From Flavobacteriales bacterium (lineage in GTDB: Bacteria; Bacteroidota; Bacteroidia; Flavobacteriales_D; Sanyastnellaceae): 40,027 bases of DNA. The notes under the pieces are model-generated. The model saw only the letters and a program-made list of their open reading frames with translations. It was not told where the DNA came from and ran no database searches. The DNA is taken from the NCBI GenBank assembly GCA_947488195.1, contig CANKYR010000008.1, positions 1 through 40,027 of the forward strand, in the 5' to 3' direction. Position numbers and translations under genes: made by a program. Position 1 is the stretch's first letter, and every line of letters starts with the position of its first letter. Shown here piece after piece: positions 32,735-40,027 of the stretch.

Positions 32735-33527
32735 AGGTCAATGAAATTTGAGGAGTAATACCCAATTGCGGATGAACAACTGCCGCCGCATCGAACGAAT
32801 AGTTCTTCAATCGAGCTCCAACACCTAGCGACCATGTCTGCCAAAACGTGTTCATTCCAAACCGAATCGCAAAAACTTCTGCCGGAAAATATTCCAATCC
32901 GAAACTGTAACTCACTGAAGATTGAGCATTAGTCGTTGAAATCACTTGTGCCGAAAGTGTAACTTGTTCTCCGAATGAATAGGTCGTCCCGATTCGAAGT
33001 GTTGCGGGCAGCTCTTCCGAATTCTTCAAAGCACTCGCCGGAAGGTCAATCACCGCTGCCCATTTCCAATCTTTTCGAACGTCATATGTTGCGCCTATGT
33101 TCGTCCAAAGAGTATGCGCCTTTCCATATCCGTTACTTATTCGGGTGGAAGAATAGCCGAAACTACCCGATAAATTGAATTTTTTCGAAAGAGGCAACGC
33201 ATAACCGAAGTTCATGCGTTGACGATTAAATTCCGTATTCCCATAAGATTGGAATACCACCCCCATAACTCCTGTTCCGAAATGTTGTAAAATGGCCACT
33301 CCAGCGTCTTTAATCTCCGAAATTCCATAGGGAATTTGACCATAAAACGCGTAAGAACTCCCCTTGAATTGAGCAGAAGCCGACAAGTTATTGAATCCTG
33401 AAAAAGCATCAACCTGTGTAATGGCACTTCCGCTAAGTGCGGCCATTCGTGCACCACAGACATCTTGAGCAAAATTCTCAGCAGAGAATTGCAGCGTGAA
33501 GCACAGTAAAAAAGCGAAATATTTCAT
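32718..33527 (-). CDS. PorV/PorQ-like outer-membrane barrel protein
   Basis: This is a 269-residue protein with a signal peptide (about 1-20, ending NFAQ). The start of the mature part, GARMAALSGSAITQVDAFSGFNNLSA, follows the pattern seen in PorV/PorQ and related FadL-like barrels: an 'ARxAALG..' opening and then an 'FNNPA'-like turn. The remainder is regular amphipathic strands such as FNLSGSFGYSSTRISNGYG. PorV and PorQ serve the type IX secretion system; other members of this barrel group have no known role, so a T9SS function is not established. Upstream it is divergent from the tRNA-Leu gene; downstream it overlaps the HHH protein gene. Confidence 0.75.
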   Translation of the reverse strand: MKYFAFLLCFTLQFSAENFAQDVCGARMAALSGSAITQVDAFSGFNNLSASAQFKGSSYAFYGQIPYGISEIKDAGVAILQHFGTGVMGVVFQSYGNTEFNRQRMNFGYALPLSKKFNLSGSFGYSSTRISNGYGKAHTLWTNIGATYDVRKDWKWAAVIDLPASALKNSEELPATLRIGTTYSFGEQVTLSAQVISTTNAQSSVSYSFGLEYFPAEVFAIRFGMNTFWQTWSLGVGARLKNYSFDAAAVVHPQLGITPQISLTYGMEK

Positions 33528-33556
33528 CTATTTAAGTTAATCCAGAAGAGAAAAAC

Positions 33557-33586
33557 TTTCATAATCCAAGAAGCATTGTATATTTG
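33557..33586 (+). promoter_or_regulatory. Promoter of tRNA-Leu
   Basis: TATATTTG at 33579-33586 is an exact -7 match, and TTTC at 33557-33560 is a near -33 match with an 18-base spacer. The tRNA begins 12 bases downstream of the -7 box, as expected for a direct transcript. Confidence 0.6.
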
Positions 33587-33597
33587 CACCGCAACAT

Positions 33598-33679
33598 GCG
33601 CATGTGGCGTAATTGGTAGCCGCGCTAGACTTAGGATCTAGTGCCGTGAGGCGTGGGGGTTCGAGTCCCTCCATGCGCA
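33598..33679 (+). tRNA. tRNA-Leu (anticodon UAG)
   Basis: The 82-nt sequence folds as a class II tRNA. The acceptor GCGCATG (33598-33604) pairs with CATGCGC (33672-33678), with A33679 as discriminator. The anticodon stem CTAGA/TCTAG (33625-33629, 33637-33641) holds the loop CTTAGGA with anticodon TAG at 33632-33634. The variable arm lies between the anticodon and T arms, and the T arm GGGGG-TTCGAGT-CCCTC is intact. The anticodon reads CUA and possibly other CUN codons. The 3' CCA is not encoded. Confidence 0.95.
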
Positions 33680-33683
33680 CTTG

Positions 33684-33716
33684 AAAAGCGGAGGTCAACC
33701 CTCCGCTTTTGTTTTT
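33684..33716 (+). terminator. Rho-independent terminator after tRNA-Leu
   Basis: AAAAGCGGAGG (33684-33694) pairs perfectly with CCTCCGCTTTT (33700-33710) around the loop TCAAC, giving an 11-bp stem. It is followed by GTTTTT at 33711-33716. It lies four bases after the tRNA discriminator base. Confidence 0.9.
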
Positions 33717-33723
33717 ATCTTTG
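33716..33723 (+). promoter_or_regulatory. -7 promoter element of ileS
   Basis: TATCTTTG exactly matches TAnnTTTG and lies 21 bases before the ileS ATG at 33745. Its first T is the last base of the terminator's T-run, so the ileS promoter is embedded in the end of the tRNA terminator. No clear -33 TTG is seen. Confidence 0.5.
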
Positions 33724-33744
33724 CACTCTATTTTCAAACCTTCC

Positions 33745-36700
33745 ATGGGCAAATACAGGGAAATCAAAGGAATATCGCTTCCACAAATAGCGAACGACAT
33801 ACAAGCATACTGGCAAGCGGAAAACATTTTCCAGCGCAGTATCACTGAACGCGAAGGCGGACAGCCGTTCGTGTTTTTCGAAGGGCCACCTTCTGCGAAC
33901 GGAATGCCAGGCATTCACCACGTCATGGCGCGTTCCATTAAAGACATCTTCTGTCGTTACCAAACCCTACTTGGAAAACAAGTCCACCGCAAAGCGGGTT
34001 GGGACACGCACGGACTTCCCATTGAATTAAGCGTTGAGAAAACACTAGGCATTACGAAAGAAGACATAGGCAAAACCATTTCTGTGGAGGAATACAACAA
34101 CGCTTGCCGAAAGGAAGTGATGAAGTACACCGACCTCTGGGAAAAGTTAACCAAGGATATGGGCTACTGGGTCGATATGAATGACCCCTACGTTACCTAC
34201 GACAACAAATACATTGAAACTGTTTGGTGGTTGATTCAGCAACTGAACAAAAAGAATCTCTTATACAAGGGCTACACCATTCAACCGTATTCTCCAGCTG
34301 CCGGAACCGGATTGAGTTCTCACGAATTAAATCAGCCCGGTTGCTACAAAGAAGTGAAAGACACTTCGGCTGTTGCGCAATTCAAATTAATTGATGCGAA
34401 CGCAACGCTTAAAGTGAATGCAGATCTACCTATTTATGTTTTAGCTTGGACAACAACACCTTGGACATTGCCTTCAAACGTAGCCTTGGCCGTTGGCGAA
34501 AAAATTAATTATTCTCTTGTTGAATCGCTCACTCCATTTGGAAATGACCGTGCTTATTTCATTGTTGCTTCTGCCCTTCGTGAAAAATATTTTCCAGTTG
34601 CAAACGGAGAAAACTTTGAAGAATTCCACGCAGGAGACAAGAAAATTCCGAATAAAACAATTTCAGAAATTTCAGGAAAAGAACTTTTGGATCTTCGTTA
34701 CGAGCAATTGCTTCCTTTCGTACAACCGAACGATGGCGATGCTTTCAAGATTATTGGTGGAGATTTTGTTACTACGGAAGATGGAACGGGTATCGTACAC
34801 ATTGCACCAAGCTTCGGTGCAGATGACTTCCGCATAGCGAAACAAAACGGCATGGGCAATCTTACACTTGTCGATCGTAGAGGACGCTTCCTTCCAGAAA
34901 TACAAGACGGTAAATTTTTATTCGGGGAAGAATTCGTGAAAGAAGCGTATTACTCAGACGAAGAGAAAGTCGTTGAGTTAGCGAAACAAAAAGCAAGTCT
35001 TGGAGGAATCATCAAAGACACCGACAAGCTTCAATACTTAAGCGTTGACGATCGTATTGTTTTGAAACTTCAAACAGAAGGAAAATTATTCAAGAAGGAA
35101 AAATACGCGCACAACTATCCCCATTGCTGGAGAACAGATAAACCTATTCTCTATTATCCTTTGGATTCTTGGTTCATTAAGGTTCCAGAAAAACGCAATC
35201 AATTGGTGGAATTGAACAACACCATTCAATGGAAACCAGAATCTACGGGCACTGGAAGATTTGGCAATTGGTTGGAAAACGCGAACGACTGGAACCTTTC
35301 ACGCAGTCGCTTTTGGGGAATTCCTCTTCCAATTTGGCGCACCGAAGACGGAACAGAGTCGATCTGCATTGGCTCTGTTGAAGAACTTCAAACAGAAATA
35401 AAGAAAAGTGTTGCGGCCGGAATTTCAGAAACGAATCAGCTTGAAAACTTCCAACCGAACGACCATTCGGTTGAGAACTATAACCTCTTCGATTTACATA
35501 AACCCTACGTAGATAAAATAGTCTTGGTTAGCCCTAGCGGGAAACCGATGCACAGAGAAGCGGACTTGATAGACGTGTGGTTCGACAGCGGTGCAATGCC
35601 CTATGCACAGTGGCACTATCCTTTCGAGAACAAAGAGAAAATAGACAACAATCTTTCCTTCCCAGCTGATTTCATTGCTGAAGGAGTAGATCAAACGCGA
35701 GGATGGTTCTACACGTTGCATGCGATTGCAACGATGTGTTTCGATTCTGTTGCTTATAAAAATGTTATTTCAAACGGACTTGTTTTAGACAAGAACGGAA
35801 ACAAAATGTCAAAGCGATTGGGCAATGCGGTTGATCCGTTTGAAACTCTCGGTAAATACGGTCCCGATGCAACGCGTTGGTACATGATTACCAATTCAGA
35901 TCCGTGGGACAATTTGAAATTCGATACAGAAGGAATAGCTGAAGTTCAACGCACTTTCTTCGGAACGCTTTCGAATACGTATTCGTTCTTCGCCCTTTAC
36001 GCGAACATCGACGGGTACGAGGCTTCTGCGAATGATCCTAGCGTTGAAGATCGCTCTGAATTAGACAAATGGATTTTAAGTAAATTGAATGCGCTCACGC
36101 TCGATGTTCAAAAAAATCTAGATGGCTTTGATCCTACTCCGGCAGCACGTGCCATTGAATCGTTTGTGAACGATCACCTATCAAACTGGTTTGTTCGTTT
36201 AGCGCGCAAGAGATTCTGGCACGGAGAAATGACTGCTGACAAACGTTCAGCGTACGCTACACTTCACGCTTGCTTGAAACAAGTTGCACAACTCATGAGT
36301 CCGTTTGCTCCATTTTATTCGGATTGGTTGTACCAAAGTTTGAACAACAACAACGAATCGGTGCATTTATCTCGATTAGAAAACGGAAGTTTCAGAGATG
36401 AAAATTTGGAAGCACGCATGGATTTAGCTCAACGCATTTCGAGCATGGCGCTTTCTATTCGTAAGAAAGAAAACATAAAGGTTCGTCAGACCCTTGCTGA
36501 AATTCGCATTCCTGTTTTAGACGAAACCACACAGTCGCGCATCGAAAGCGTTGCAGATCTCATCTGCAGCGAAGTAAATGTGAAGGCGGTGAAGTGCGTC
36601 GATGAGCAAACCACAAAAATTGTAAAGGATCTTAAATTGAATTTCAAAACACTCGGAAAGAAGTGCGGGAAATTCATGAAAGAAATTCAACAATTCGCCT

Positions 36701-37143
36701 TGGACAATGCGCAAGAAATAATCTTATCCATTGAAAAAACAGGCGAATACTTGTGGACGAAAGAGAGTATTCTCCTTCAAACGGAAGACGTGGAAATTAT
36801 TCCAGTTGACATTCCCGGATGGAAAGTAGCGAACCAAGGCTCTCTAACGGTTGCTTTAGATGTTACCATTACCCCTGAACTGAAGGAGGAGGGCTATGCT
36901 CGTGAGTTAGTGAATCGTATACAGAACCTCAGAAAAGAAACCAATTTCGAGGTTACAGATAAAATAATTGTTAAAGTTTCAGGAGAAAACTACCTGAATG
37001 ATGTTTTGAAAAACAATTCTGAATATATTAGCAGTCAAGTACTTGCTTCTTCGCTTGAGTTTGTTCCAGAAATGGATGGGGGTGTCGCGGTTGAATGGGA
37101 AGGTGAAGAAGTGGTGCATTTACTATTAACCAAAAACCTTTAA
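33745..37143 (+). CDS. ileS: Isoleucyl-tRNA synthetase, type 2 (GIHH active-site variant)
   Basis: This is a 1132-residue class I synthetase that charges tRNA-Ile. The ATG at 33745 is chosen because the family's N-terminus starts there; an in-frame codon at 33709 lies in the terminator. Blocks such as AGWDTHGLPIELSVEKTLGI, WTTTPWTLPSNVALAVG (editing domain), CWRTDKPILYYPLDSWFIKV, WNLSRSRFWGIPLPIW and KMSKR (687-691) are those of the eukaryote-like IleRS2 group; I see no C-terminal zinc motif of type 1. The HIGH signature is instead GIHH (G56-I57-H58-H59), the first and third residues being swapped. IleRS2 enzymes are less sensitive to mupirocin than type 1. It is the first gene of a run with the DksA-like gene, lspA and murF. 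Confidence 0.97.
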   Translation: MGKYREIKGISLPQIANDIQAYWQAENIFQRSITEREGGQPFVFFEGPPSANGMPGIHHVMARSIKDIFCRYQTLLGKQVHRKAGWDTHGLPIELSVEKTLGITKEDIGKTISVEEYNNACRKEVMKYTDLWEKLTKDMGYWVDMNDPYVTYDNKYIETVWWLIQQLNKKNLLYKGYTIQPYSPAAGTGLSSHELNQPGCYKEVKDTSAVAQFKLIDANATLKVNADLPIYVLAWTTTPWTLPSNVALAVGEKINYSLVESLTPFGNDRAYFIVASALREKYFPVANGENFEEFHAGDKKIPNKTISEISGKELLDLRYEQLLPFVQPNDGDAFKIIGGDFVTTEDGTGIVHIAPSFGADDFRIAKQNGMGNLTLVDRRGRFLPEIQDGKFLFGEEFVKEAYYSDEEKVVELAKQKASLGGIIKDTDKLQYLSVDDRIVLKLQTEGKLFKKEKYAHNYPHCWRTDKPILYYPLDSWFIKVPEKRNQLVELNNTIQWKPESTGTGRFGNWLENANDWNLSRSRFWGIPLPIWRTEDGTESICIGSVEELQTEIKKSVAAGISETNQLENFQPNDHSVENYNLFDLHKPYVDKIVLVSPSGKPMHREADLIDVWFDSGAMPYAQWHYPFENKEKIDNNLSFPADFIAEGVDQTRGWFYTLHAIATMCFDSVAYKNVISNGLVLDKNGNKMSKRLGNAVDPFETLGKYGPDATRWYMITNSDPWDNLKFDTEGIAEVQRTFFGTLSNTYSFFALYANIDGYEASANDPSVEDRSELDKWILSKLNALTLDVQKNLDGFDPTPAARAIESFVNDHLSNWFVRLARKRFWHGEMTADKRSAYATLHACLKQVAQLMSPFAPFYSDWLYQSLNNNNESVHLSRLENGSFRDENLEARMDLAQRISSMALSIRKKENIKVRQTLAEIRIPVLDETTQSRIESVADLICSEVNVKAVKCVDEQTTKIVKDLKLNFKTLGKKCGKFMKEIQQFALDNAQEIILSIEKTGEYLWTKESILLQTEDVEIIPVDIPGWKVANQGSLTVALDVTITPELKEEGYARELVNRIQNLRKETNFEVTDKIIVKVSGENYLNDVLKNNSEYISSQVLASSLEFVPEMDGGVAVEWEGEEVVHLLLTKNL

Positions 37144-37148
37144 GACCC

Positions 37149-37655
37149 ATGGCAAAAAAATCTACCCCTGCCAAAAAAGTTGTTGCGAAAAAATCTGCCC
37201 CTGCAAAGAAGGCTGCTCCAGCGAAAAAGATAGTTGCTAAAAAAGCTACTCCTGCGAAAAAAGTAGCGCCTGTGAAAAAGGTGGTTGCGAAAAAGGCAGT
37301 GCCAGCAAAGAAAGCAGCTCCAGCGAAAAAAGTAGTTGCACCAGTAAAGAAAGCTGCTCCTGCTAAAAAAGTAGTTGCGAAAAAAGCAGCTCCAGCTAAG
37401 AAGCCAGCTCCTGCGAAAAAAGTAGTTGCGAAGAAAGTTGCTCCAATTAAAAAAGCTGCTCCTGCGAAAAAAGTAGTTGCGCCTGTTAAGAAGGCCGCTC
37501 CTGCTAAAAAAGTAGTTGCGAAAAAGGCAGTGCCTGCAAAGAAAGCAGCGCCTGCGAAGAAGGTCGCTCCTGCGAAGAAAGTAATTGCGCCAGTGAAGAA
37601 AGCAGCGCCTGCGAAGAAAGTAGTTGCGCCAGTAAAGAAAGTAGAAGTAAAGAAA
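37149..37655 (+). repeat. Degenerate tandem repeat encoding Lys/Ala/Pro pentads-heptads
   Basis: The first 169 codons consist of units of five to seven codons ending in a Lys-Lys pair, such as VVAKK, AAPAKK and VVAPVKK. I count 29 KK pairs. At DNA level the units are similar but not identical, with synonymous changes, so the array has diverged rather than expanded very recently. Confidence 0.85.
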
Positions 37656-38156
37656 GTTAAACCAGCTCCAGCAGTTATCGCTAAACCAGCGACCGTGAAG
37701 AAACCCGAAGCAAAGATTACTGCTCCCGTTTATAAACCTGCTCCAGAGATTAAAAAAGAACCAGTGAAGATGCCAGCAGAACCAGTTAAAGGATTACGTT
37801 ATTCCGACAGTGATTTGAAAGAATTCCAAATTTTAATCAAAGAGAAATTAGAACAATCGCGTTCAGATTTCGAAGAGTTGAAAGAGTCTCTTTCAAGAGA
37901 AGGAGACAACAGTACCGACGACACTTCGCCTACATTTAAAATGATGGAAGACGGAAGCGACACGAACAGCCGAGAAGAGGTAGCTCAACTAGCTTCACGT
38001 CAAGAAAAATTCATTAAGAACCTCGAAAACGCTCTTCTGCGTATCATGAACAAAACTTACGGTGTTTGTCGTGTTACAGGACAGCTTATTCCTAAAGAAC
38101 GCCTGCGTTTAGTGCCTCATGCTACTCTTAGCATTGAAGCGAAGAACATGCAGTAA
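37149..38156 (+). CDS. Histone H1-like tail fused to a TraR/DksA-family domain
   Basis: This is a 335-residue protein of two parts. Residues 1-169 are a lysine-rich repeat (29 KK pairs in Ala/Pro/Val context), like the tails of histone H1-like bacterial proteins, and probably bind DNA or RNA. Residues about 170-215 are a Pro-rich linker. Residues about 216-335 match the Bacteroidota TraR/DksA-type family: a coiled-coil segment with DLKEFQILIKEKLEQSR, then RIMNKTYGVCRVTGQLIPKERLRLVPHATLSIE. Only one of the four zinc cysteines remains (in CRVTG). DksA proteins bind RNA polymerase in the secondary channel with ppGpp; whether this one does is unknown. It starts five bases after the ileS stop and precedes lspA by 11 bases. 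Confidence 0.9.
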   Translation: MAKKSTPAKKVVAKKSAPAKKAAPAKKIVAKKATPAKKVAPVKKVVAKKAVPAKKAAPAKKVVAPVKKAAPAKKVVAKKAAPAKKPAPAKKVVAKKVAPIKKAAPAKKVVAPVKKAAPAKKVVAKKAVPAKKAAPAKKVAPAKKVIAPVKKAAPAKKVVAPVKKVEVKKVKPAPAVIAKPATVKKPEAKITAPVYKPAPEIKKEPVKMPAEPVKGLRYSDSDLKEFQILIKEKLEQSRSDFEELKESLSREGDNSTDDTSPTFKMMEDGSDTNSREEVAQLASRQEKFIKNLENALLRIMNKTYGVCRVTGQLIPKERLRLVPHATLSIEAKNMQ

Positions 38157-38167
38157 GATCTTGTATA

Positions 38168-38839
38168 GTGAGAAAAGTACTCTTAACTATTTTAAGCGTT
38201 GTTGCGCTTGATCAAATTTTAAAAATATGGATAAAGCTCAATTTTCTCTACGGAGAAAATGTAGAGCTTATTTCCGGTTGGCTCGATTTGCAATTCGTTG
38301 AAAACCCGGGTATGGCCTTCGGTTGGATGTTCCCTGGAACTTCCGGAAAATTAGCACTTAGCATTTTCCGAATCATTGTTGTTACAGCCATTATCATTTA
38401 TATCTACAAGCTTACAAAAAAGAAAACCCACCAAGGATATCTTTTTTGCTTAGCACTCATTGTAGCTGGAGCATTGGGGAACATCATTGACAGCGCTGTC
38501 TACGGCATGTGCTTCGACAAAGGCTCAACCTTCGACCCGCACTTCCAAGATTATATCGCATATTCAGATACCGCGGCATTTTCTTCCGAAGGTTACGCTC
38601 CATTTCTAATGGGAAATGTAGTTGACATGATACACCTTACCAAGGAATTCGACTTCCCTTCGTGGTCGCCTATTCATGCAGGAAAAAGAGCTGAAATCTT
38701 CCCTCCTATTTTCAACATTGCCGATGCTTCTATATCGGTCGGAATCATTCTCATATTACTCTTTCAAAGACGTTTCTTCAAGGAAGAAGAAGAAGTTTTA
38801 ATTGAAGAATCAGTCACGGAAGTCAACACTTCGTCATGA
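38168..38839 (+). CDS. lspA: Lipoprotein signal peptidase (signal peptidase II)
   Basis: This is a 223-residue membrane aspartyl protease with four hydrophobic segments that cleaves the signal peptide of lipoproteins after lipidation. The start is GTG. Family blocks are ALDQILKIWIK, LQFVENPGMAFGW, VAGALGNIIDSA, GNVVDMI with the first catalytic aspartate (D153), and FNIADASISVG with the second (D186). It is longer than E. coli LspA (164 residues). The extra residues lie mostly between GNIIDS and GNVVDM (about 36) and between the two catalytic blocks, on the periplasmic side. The stop overlaps the murF ATG as ATGA. Confidence 0.95.
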   Translation: MRKVLLTILSVVALDQILKIWIKLNFLYGENVELISGWLDLQFVENPGMAFGWMFPGTSGKLALSIFRIIVVTAIIIYIYKLTKKKTHQGYLFCLALIVAGALGNIIDSAVYGMCFDKGSTFDPHFQDYIAYSDTAAFSSEGYAPFLMGNVVDMIHLTKEFDFPSWSPIHAGKRAEIFPPIFNIADASISVGIILILLFQRRFFKEEEEVLIEESVTEVNTSS

Positions 38840-40027
38840 AATTAAATCTGACCGTTTCAGATCTGTCTCTGCTACTTGAGAGTAAAATCTCTGATGGGGA
38901 TAGTTCGAAGTACATACACACGATATGCACAGATACGCGGCACACTATTGACGCAGAGCATAGTTTGTTTATTCCTCTTATTGGAGAACACTTCAACGGA
39001 CATGCGTTTGTTGAACGTGCCTATCAAAAAGGAATTCGAACTTTTATTGTTTCGGAACATGTGAGTCTCTCAGATGATTGCATTGTGATTCATGTTGAAA
39101 ATACAACCAATGCATTTCAAAAAATCGCTGCCCATCACCGCGCGCAATTCAACATTCCGGTAATCGGAATTACCGGAAGCAATGGAAAAACCATTGTGAA
39201 AGAATGGATCAATCAATTGCTTGCCGACGATTACTGCATTGTAAGAAGTCCAAAAAGTTTCAATTCACAAATTGGCGTTTCCCTGGCTGTACTGCAGATT
39301 GAATCCATGCACAATCTTGGTTTATTCGAGGCGGGAATTTCTCTTCCCGGAGAAATGAATGCGCTTCAGCGTATCATTCAACCCACAACAGGTGTCTTCA
39401 CATTTTTAGGAAGCGCCCATGCTGAAAACTTCGCTTCACAAAGCGAATTGCTTCATGAAAAAATGAAGCTGTTCGGTTCCTGCGATACACTCATTATTCC
39501 TTCAAACCTTGAATTAAATTTTAGTGGGAATATCATTCGAGTTGGAAATCAAGCACAAGACGATTTTTCCATTCGAGAAATAAAATCCTCTTCAACACAT
39601 TCCATTATTTCTTTTCGCTGGAAAGGAGAAATGTCTTCGGTTGAAATTCCTTTTATTGATACAATTTCCATTGACAACTTTGCGCTTGCAGCCGCTACCG
39701 CTCTACACCACGGACTTTCATTGACTCAGTTGTCAGAGAAAGCGCCACAGCTGATTGCCGTTGAAATGCGCATGCAACAATTGAAAGGAATTGGAGGAAT
39801 GCAATTGCTGAACGACAGTTACAGCAACGATCTGACTTCGTTGAAACTTGCGCTTCAACATTTCAACTTGAACATTCAAGCGAAAAAACGAAGCGTCATC
39901 ATTTCCGATATTTTACAAAGCGGAATGAACGATGAAATCTGGATCTCACGTGTTGTAGAACTCATGAATGAATTTCATGTCGATAACATTTTTGCCGTTG
40001 GTGAAATTTTCCTTCAACATAAAAATA
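38836..40027 (+). CDS. murF: UDP-MurNAc-tripeptide:D-Ala-D-Ala ligase (5' part; probably MurF-Alr fusion)
   Basis: ATG at 38836 opens a frame that continues to the window end (397 codons, no stop). It shows the Mur ligase plan: an N-domain with ICTDTRHTIDAEHSLFIPL, the ATP loop GITGSNGKTIVKEW (residues 111-124), FNSQIGVSLAVLQ, and the later LLNDSYSNDLTSLKLAL. It adds D-Ala-D-Ala to the UDP-MurNAc-tripeptide in peptidoglycan synthesis. The segment LFEAGISLPGEM replaces the usual EMGxxxPGEI of stand-alone MurF and is what I know from the Bacteroidota bifunctional MurF/alanine racemase. The racemase half would lie outside the window, so the fusion is inferred. It overlaps lspA by 4 bp. Confidence 0.92.
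   Translation, partial: MKLNLTVSDLSLLLESKISDGDSSKYIHTICTDTRHTIDAEHSLFIPLIGEHFNGHAFVERAYQKGIRTFIVSEHVSLSDDCIVIHVENTTNAFQKIAAHHRAQFNIPVIGITGSNGKTIVKEWINQLLADDYCIVRSPKSFNSQIGVSLAVLQIESMHNLGLFEAGISLPGEMNALQRIIQPTTGVFTFLGSAHAENFASQSELLHEKMKLFGSCDTLIIPSNLELNFSGNIIRVGNQAQDDFSIREIKSSSTHSIISFRWKGEMSSVEIPFIDTISIDNFALAAATALHHGLSLTQLSEKAPQLIAVEMRMQQLKGIGGMQLLNDSYSNDLTSLKLALQHFNLNIQAKKRSVIISDILQSGMNDEIWISRVVELMNEFHVDNIFAVGEIFLQHKN

Noticed and set aside
37149-37655. Possible CRISPR-like or minisatellite array
   Set aside because: The repetition is a coding one: unit lengths vary by whole codons, changes are mostly synonymous, and there are no spacers.

Overview
The window reads as a chromosomal segment of a moderately AT-rich Bacteroidota bacterium, most likely a Flavobacteriales relative. 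The support is mixed. Several genes have the Bacteroidota-type -7 box TAnnTTTG in front of them. The gene families are typical of the phylum: DUF6089 protein, SpoIIE-type phosphatase with a helical sensor, PorV/PorQ-like barrel, MurF of the MurF-Alr type, and type 2 IleRS. The neighbourhoods CBS-nadK-DUF6089 opposite pdxJ, and ileS-TraR/DksA-lspA-murF, are ones I know from this phylum. The species cannot be named from the sequence alone. I see no insertion sequence, prophage, CRISPR array or replication origin.

Layout. (1) 1-4675: a minus-strand operon (CBS protein, NAD kinase, DUF6089 envelope protein cut by the window edge) diverges from pdxJ plus an alpha/beta hydrolase, followed by a two-domain universal stress protein. 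(2) 4679-7562: a minus-strand three-gene unit encodes a YfiR-like periplasmic protein, a secreted TPR-like protein and a membrane SpoIIE/PP2C phosphatase, probably one envelope signalling unit. (3) 7651-12117: a minus-strand operon acpP-fabF-rnc-kbl-FAD oxidoreductase. (4) 12321-27201: thirteen plus-strand genes, mostly overlapping by a few bases, form a surface-polysaccharide operon. It starts with a ThiF/MoeB-like E1 enzyme with a rhodanese-like tail and an unknown GT-B-like protein. A WbpB-WbpD-WbpE cassette for a 2,3-diacetamido-uronic acid precursor follows, then five GT4-type glycosyltransferases, an acyltransferase, a Wzy-like polymerase and an AsnB-type amidotransferase. (5) 27267-30677: rimK, a cystathionine gamma-synthase/lyase and kynurenine 3-monooxygenase. 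(6) 30674-33527: on the minus strand, a helix-hairpin-helix outer-membrane barrel protein and a PorV/PorQ-like barrel. (7) 33598-40027: tRNA-Leu(UAG), a strong terminator, then ileS, a histone H1-like/TraR-DksA fusion, lspA and the start of murF.

Points that stand out: an IleRS whose HIGH motif is swapped to GIHH; a DksA-like protein with a roughly 169-residue Lys/Ala/Pro repeat tail; a ComEA-like HHH segment joined to a predicted outer-membrane barrel; the YfiR/TPR/phosphatase unit; and an E1-rhodanese protein lacking the usual zinc cysteines at the head of a glycan operon. Coding is dense and no stretch over 300 bases lacks a gene. The longest intergenic gap is 12118-12320, which holds the acpP promoter and probably the start of the glycan operon.
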